Positions 59,909-64,000 of a stretch of 64,000 bases of DNA are shown piece after piece (positions within the stretch are counted from its first letter, which is position 1; each line of letters opens with the position of its first letter). This DNA comes from Sodalis ligni. Lineage in GTDB: Bacteria; Pseudomonadota; Gammaproteobacteria; Enterobacterales; Enterobacteriaceae. The stretch lies in NCBI RefSeq assembly GCF_016865525.2, contig NZ_CP075169.1, positions 3,906,337 through 3,970,336 of the forward strand. Reading direction: 5' to 3'. The position numbers and the translations under genes are program-made. A model generated the notes under the pieces. The model saw only the letters and a program-made list of their open reading frames with translations. It was not told the origin of the DNA and did not search any database.

Positions 59909-61065
59909 CTAATTAAATTGAAAACGTCTAATTTTTTTGTTTCCTTTTTCCAAGTACTTATCCATTAAACACATGAGTGCTAAAATATATATAAACCATT
60001 CGACCGATCGAAGATTGTATTGAAAAATCAATACACAACTCATGCTAAATATACAAATAGCTAGCAATCTTAATGTGTTATTTGTCATTAAATCTATTTT
60101 TAGCGATAAACCCAATAAAACAAAAGAATAAACAAAATGCAAAATTGAAACCCTCAACAATTCTGATGCAGCCCCATTGGTCTATAAACATCAACGCGCC
60201 ACAAGGTATAATCAGGAATTGAAGGCCAAAAACGATGGTAAAGGAGTAATCGCATAAATCAGATCATATAAATGGTATATACCTGCCCCGGTCTGCACGA
60301 CATAAGAAAATTGTAAAATAGAAAATGCCGTAAAATAAGATAACACAGACACTATAGCAGAATAAAATTATCTCCAACGGAGGACATAATCGAAAAAATA
60401 CTTCAGTATCCAATCTATTATTGTAGGCTCGCGCTACCATTGCAATCACAAAATAAAATAATGTTAGGGACGTAAAAAAGCATTTGAAAATATTTTTATT
60501 CATCAAAGTTAAAAGTAGCATTCCTGCAAGACTAAGAATTCCAGCACGACTCGCGTCGACCCATGAAAATAAAAAGCCTATTACAATGCATATGATTATT
60601 GCAAAAGTTTTTAATAAATTTTACTTAAAAACTATTGGCATTATAGCTTGAAGAAGCAGCAATATACTTGTTATTTTATCACTTAATGGCCTGTAATGAA
60701 GATAACGAAAATCATCTGCATCATTTAGTGCATTTAGAAGTTTCAAAGAGATATATAGAACAATAATTATTTGTAATAACATAAATAACAATATTATTGT
60801 AGGGGTAATTTTAAATTTAAACCTTTTTAATTTAACGTTAGCACCTAAGTCATTTACAATTTGAGATTTTATTTTTTCCTTTTTCTACCATATCCAATTA
60901 TAAAAGAAAGACCCGCTATCAATATATATAACAATGGTTCTGTTAGATCATGAGTGTCAAATTCATATTCATAGTTGTATGGTATTTCAATTAACTTTGT
61001 AGCAACAGCAAAGTATGCTATTACTGACGAAATTATAATATAAATTAGAAATATTTTTTTGACAT
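59909..61065 (-). pseudogene. wzy: Polysaccharide polymerase Wzy (EpsG-like membrane protein), frameshifted
   Basis: ATG 61065 with AGGA upstream. After restoring one A the start reads MSKKIFLIYIIISSVIAYFA, then EYEFDTHDLTEPLLYILIAG and LSFIIGYGRKRK. Hydrophobic stretches continue in several frames (FFTSLTLFYFVIAMVARAYN around 60470; LLAICIFSMSCVLIFQYNLR around 60060), ending at 59909. About 385 residues with roughly ten membrane helices, lying between wzx and the transferases, fit the polymerase, the one component that otherwise would be missing. Assignment is by topology and context. Confidence 0.6.
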
Positions 61066-61074
61066 ATATATCCT

Positions 61075-62070
61075 TTATATGGATAAATATTCATATTTTA
61101 TCCAATCGAAAAGTATCTTTGTGACATAATCACGAATATCTCTGGTAATTTTTCTTTTATCTGAGAGATAAAATTTTTCAATAATATCATCTAATTGAAA
61201 ATCTTTATTATGTTTTATTTTTTATCAAAGAAATATTTAAAACCAGTAATCTTTTGTGCAGGCATATGAAGAATAAATATACTTGAATCTTTCTCTTTTG
61301 CGTTCCAGTATTTCGGTGTATTCCAAATTCTTTTAATATAGTCCTCTCGTACTAGAAAAATCAAATTTAATCTTTCATATATTATGCTTAAAAATGTGCT
61401 TCTTCGTTTAATTTAGTCTCTTTTTTTCATATAACTTAAAATTGCATTCCCATAAAATTTAAATTCCTTCAATATATTGCTTATCATATCTGCTCTTAAC
61501 CCTATGAACTCACCGCCAAAATAATCAATTATTTTATTTTCATTATATATTTCATTATAAATATCACACATTTGTTTTTAGTAATCCCGTTAATAACATG
61601 ATTATCGGGATATCTACAAGAATAAACTAAAACCCCTATTTTTAAATCTCTAAATATGGGATCTAAGTTTTTGTTATGATACAGTCTGAATCTAATATTA
61701 ATATACAATCATCTTTATCAAATCCTTTTGTTTCTAGATCATATAAAATATCAAAAATATAAAACTGATTTCTCCATGATCCAAACCAATCAGGTGGCGT
61801 CTTAAAAGTAAGATTTTGCTTGATCACTTCTATTTTATTTTCTTTAAAGAAAATTGAAAAATCGAAACCATCAATAATTGGTAAACTTTGCAAATTTGTA
61901 TAAAAACATATCTTCTATTTTTGTTTTCTTTTATGCAACTATAATAAAACACGCAATACATCGCCAGTATGTATTCTGGAATTTGCTGCTTTTAGAATCA
62001 GCCCCACCTGAGGATATTTACTATATACTTCATCATTTTCCACATAGAACCAGCTTATAATATAATCCAT
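61075..62070 (-). pseudogene. Putative glycosyltransferase, frameshifted
   Basis: ATG 62070 opens MDYIISWFYVENDEVYSKYP. The longest clean piece (61893-61663) contains KTPPDWFGSWRNQFYIFDIL and DDCILILDSDCIITKT, in which DSD fits a metal-binding donor motif. The end reads DDIIEKFYLSDKRKITRDIR to TAA 61075-61077, 9 bp before the wzy start. The family is not recognised beyond a GT-A-like transferase. At least six shifts occur, mostly in A/T runs. Confidence 0.5.
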
Positions 62071-62079
62071 TATTTGCCC

Positions 62080-63379
62080 CTAATTGTTTTGAATGCCTTT
62101 TAAATTTTCATGATCATGTTTTAATAATTTGAACGCATTTAGTGGCAATAACCAAAAGGATGTTAACAAATTGACCATGATTAGCCCTAGCAGTAAATAG
62201 GATAATGGAAAAGCATGGTTAAAATTTAAAAGTATAAATGCATATAAGAATCCAATAAATGCCTCTAACATTAATATTTTAGCTAATTGATAGAAAGCAC
62301 CTAATCCCATCATAATCACAGTTGTCGCTTGAACAAGACAAATCAATAAAAACTGTACACCGATTAAAAACAGCTTGATAAACCTAGCTTATAAACACCT
62401 GAAGTCCAAAGAGAAAATATCTTGGTGCCAAATAAGCTAATGAAAAATAAAACACTTAGTCCATATAATAAGTAAAATAAATAAAGTTTCTTATATATTT
62501 GCTTAACCCAAAATGTTTGTTTTCAGTCAACGCAGTTTTAATATAGGCCACATTGGCTGACTAATCATAGTTAGCACACTGCCTAATAATGCGTAAGCAC
62601 GAAATATTAGGCTAACCTCTCCCGATACGGTGCTTCCAACCTTTTCAAGGCATAGTATAACGATCGCCTGCTGTGAAATTAATACTGACATTTGCATAAA
62701 TAAAACGATCCACTATTTCTGATAAATTCCTTTATAAACTGACTACCTAAGATGGCGAATTTCATCCCCACTCTTTTAATTACTAATCCAGAGTTAAAAG
62801 CTTACTAAGCACAATCCCGCTCTGGCTCACTAAAAATACAACTGCTACAACTTTATGATCAAAATATAACCAAGCTAAGTATATTGCGAGCATATTTATA
62901 CAATTCGCAAATGCAAAATTAATATTATTAATATGCTGACGTTGTTGCCCTTGATTGATGGCATCACCAATCGAAAGGATTATACTTAAGGAAAACACGA
63001 CATATGCGCACCAAAATAATGCTGAATTATCTTCTGAAAAATGATTGAATGTGGAGCTAAAAAGGTTGTAAAACAATAAATACAAGGCTCATCGCCAGAA
63101 ATATAACCGCCAAAATTAGTGATGCCATAAAGTAGGCATTTGGTAACTCCGAACTACGCCGATTATCAGCTGCTAAGCTAATGATCGTTGGTGCAATTCC
63201 CAAAGACAACAATGATAGCCATGTTGAAAACCCAGTATAAGCTAGGAATAAGCCGAAATCTGATTTTCCTAACATATGGACTATGATTGGGATTGATACG
63301 ACCTGAAATGTCACTCCTGAAATCTTTGAAAAAGAGAGCTTATAATTGCAAGTCCGAGAACTTTTCTAGTATTTACCAT
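62080..63379 (-). pseudogene. wzx: Polysaccharide flippase Wzx, frameshifted
   Basis: From ATG 63379 MVNTRKVLGLAIISSLF, then after a shift SKISGVTFQVVSIPIIVHML, GKSDFGLFLAYTGFSTWLSL, LSLGIAPTIISLAADNRRSS, AYVVFSLSIILSIGDAINQG and, near the end, LLLGLIMVNLLTSFWLLPLN. This is the MATE/PST-type flippase pattern with about 12-14 helices. It carries lipid-linked units across the inner membrane for Wzy. Shifts occur near 63340, 63070, 62770 and several between 62350 and 62700. Confidence 0.78.
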
Positions 63380-63438
63380 TTTTTACACTTACAGTAATAT
63401 TACTTAAAAGAAAAGTGCTACACCAACCTTTGACCTTA

Positions 63439-64000
63439 TTACGATTTATATGAATATGGTTCATATGTATAACCGTAGCTATAATATGCAGCAGCACGTC
63501 TGACAATTGCATTAAGAATCACTCCTTTTACTTCAATACCACTTTGCATAAATCTATTTGCACTTATCTCAACTTCTTTAACCGTATTTTTTCAAACCTA
63601 GCAACCAACAATACAGAACCACTTTGTTGACCAATTATTGCAGCATCAGTAACGGCTAAAATTGGTGGAGTGTCAATCAGGACAATATCGTATTTTCCCC
63701 AGCCCATATTAATAATTCTGATAATTTTTTGCAATAAAAGTTCTGCAGGATTTGGTGGTATTTGCCCCTTGGAATAAAATCTAGGTTTTCAACACCTGTC
63801 TGCTTCAATGAGTTTTCGAAATCAATTTTTCCTACAAGTATGTCAGAAAGTCCATTTTCCCATGTTGTCCCCATAATAGCATGACTGTAGCCCTTTCGCA
63901 TATCCGCATCAATTACTAATACTTTTGTCCACCTTGGGCAAGAACTGCCGCCAGATTCATACTCACAAATGTCTTACCTGTTTCAGGACTTGCCCCAGAA
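63439..64000 (-). pseudogene. wzc: Tyrosine-protein kinase Wzc, C-terminal part, frameshifted, runs off window
   Basis: The visible kinase domain begins at the window edge with the Walker A region (SGASPETGKTFVSMNLAAVL), then VLVIDADMRKGYSHAIMGTT (Walker A'), LDFIPRG, YDIVLIDTPPILAVTDAAII (Walker B) and ILNAIVRRAAAYYSYGYTYE. The C-terminal tyrosine cluster has six Tyr in the last ~18 residues, ending at TAA 63439-63441. BY-kinases autophosphorylate this cluster to control polymer length and export. Frame changes occur near 63930, 63770 and 63590. The N-terminal membrane/periplasmic half is outside the window, as are wza and wzb. Confidence 0.9.

Overview
The window looks like a chromosomal segment of an enterobacterium (order Enterobacterales). 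The his operon, gnd, galF and wca/cps proteins read almost like their Escherichia/Salmonella counterparts, and the backbone order yeeZ - his - gnd - O-antigen region - galF - colanic-acid genes is the one known from that group. Many otherwise well-conserved genes carry frameshifts, there are five families of insertion sequence (IS), and a large ankyrin-repeat gene is present. This suggests a host-associated lineage with a decaying genome, for example Sodalis-like. The lineage is inference; the frameshifts are seen directly, but raw-read homopolymer errors cannot be excluded.

Layout. 1-703: end-truncated yeeZ (-). 783-8135: complete his operon (+) with promoter, HisL leader peptide, attenuator and terminator-like hairpin; hisG and hisD are frameshifted and hisC to hisI are intact. 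8476-11690: ankyrin-repeat gene with an internal duplication, plus the start of a further copy. 11705-14720: three decayed minus-strand ORF groups of unknown function. 14872-19556: gnd (-) and the remains of a gtrA-gtrB-gtr O-antigen modification cassette (-). 19729-22142: an IS3-family element with an IS30-family element inserted in its end. 22795-37568: a plus-strand O-antigen operon with a JUMPstart/ops site. It holds rfbB, rfbA, a family 2 glycosyltransferase, wzm, wzt, a very large methyltransferase/coiled-coil/glycosyltransferase gene, two family 4 glycosyltransferases, an epimerase, rfbC and rfbD. 37650-40290: IS66 element with an 8-bp target duplication. 40375-47162: minus-strand galE, galF, a manB remnant, wbaP, manB and manC. 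47842-50674: IS630 and IS5 elements; the IS5 splits a secreted beta-helix gene (49031-53401). 53466-64000: minus-strand colanic-type cluster, read from the right: wzc, wzx, glycosyltransferase, wzy, two GT4 genes, wcaF, gmd, fcl, gmm, wcaI.

How it works together. Two surface-polysaccharide systems lie side by side. The plus-strand operon would make dTDP-L-rhamnose (rfbBACD), assemble a chain in the cytoplasm and export it through the Wzm/Wzt ABC transporter, whose ATPase has a carbohydrate-binding tail. The large protein joins methyltransferase domains to a repeat-built coiled coil, as expected of a chain-terminating molecular ruler. The minus-strand genes supply GDP-mannose (manB, manC) and GDP-L-fucose (gmd, fcl), a WbaP-type initiating transferase, and the Wzx/Wzy/Wzc machinery of a colanic-acid-like exopolysaccharide.

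The ABC-type operon is inverted relative to both gnd and galF, and each of its ends now abuts an IS. Nearly every frameshift whose position can be fixed is the loss of one base from a short homopolymer, which is treated as a separate finding.
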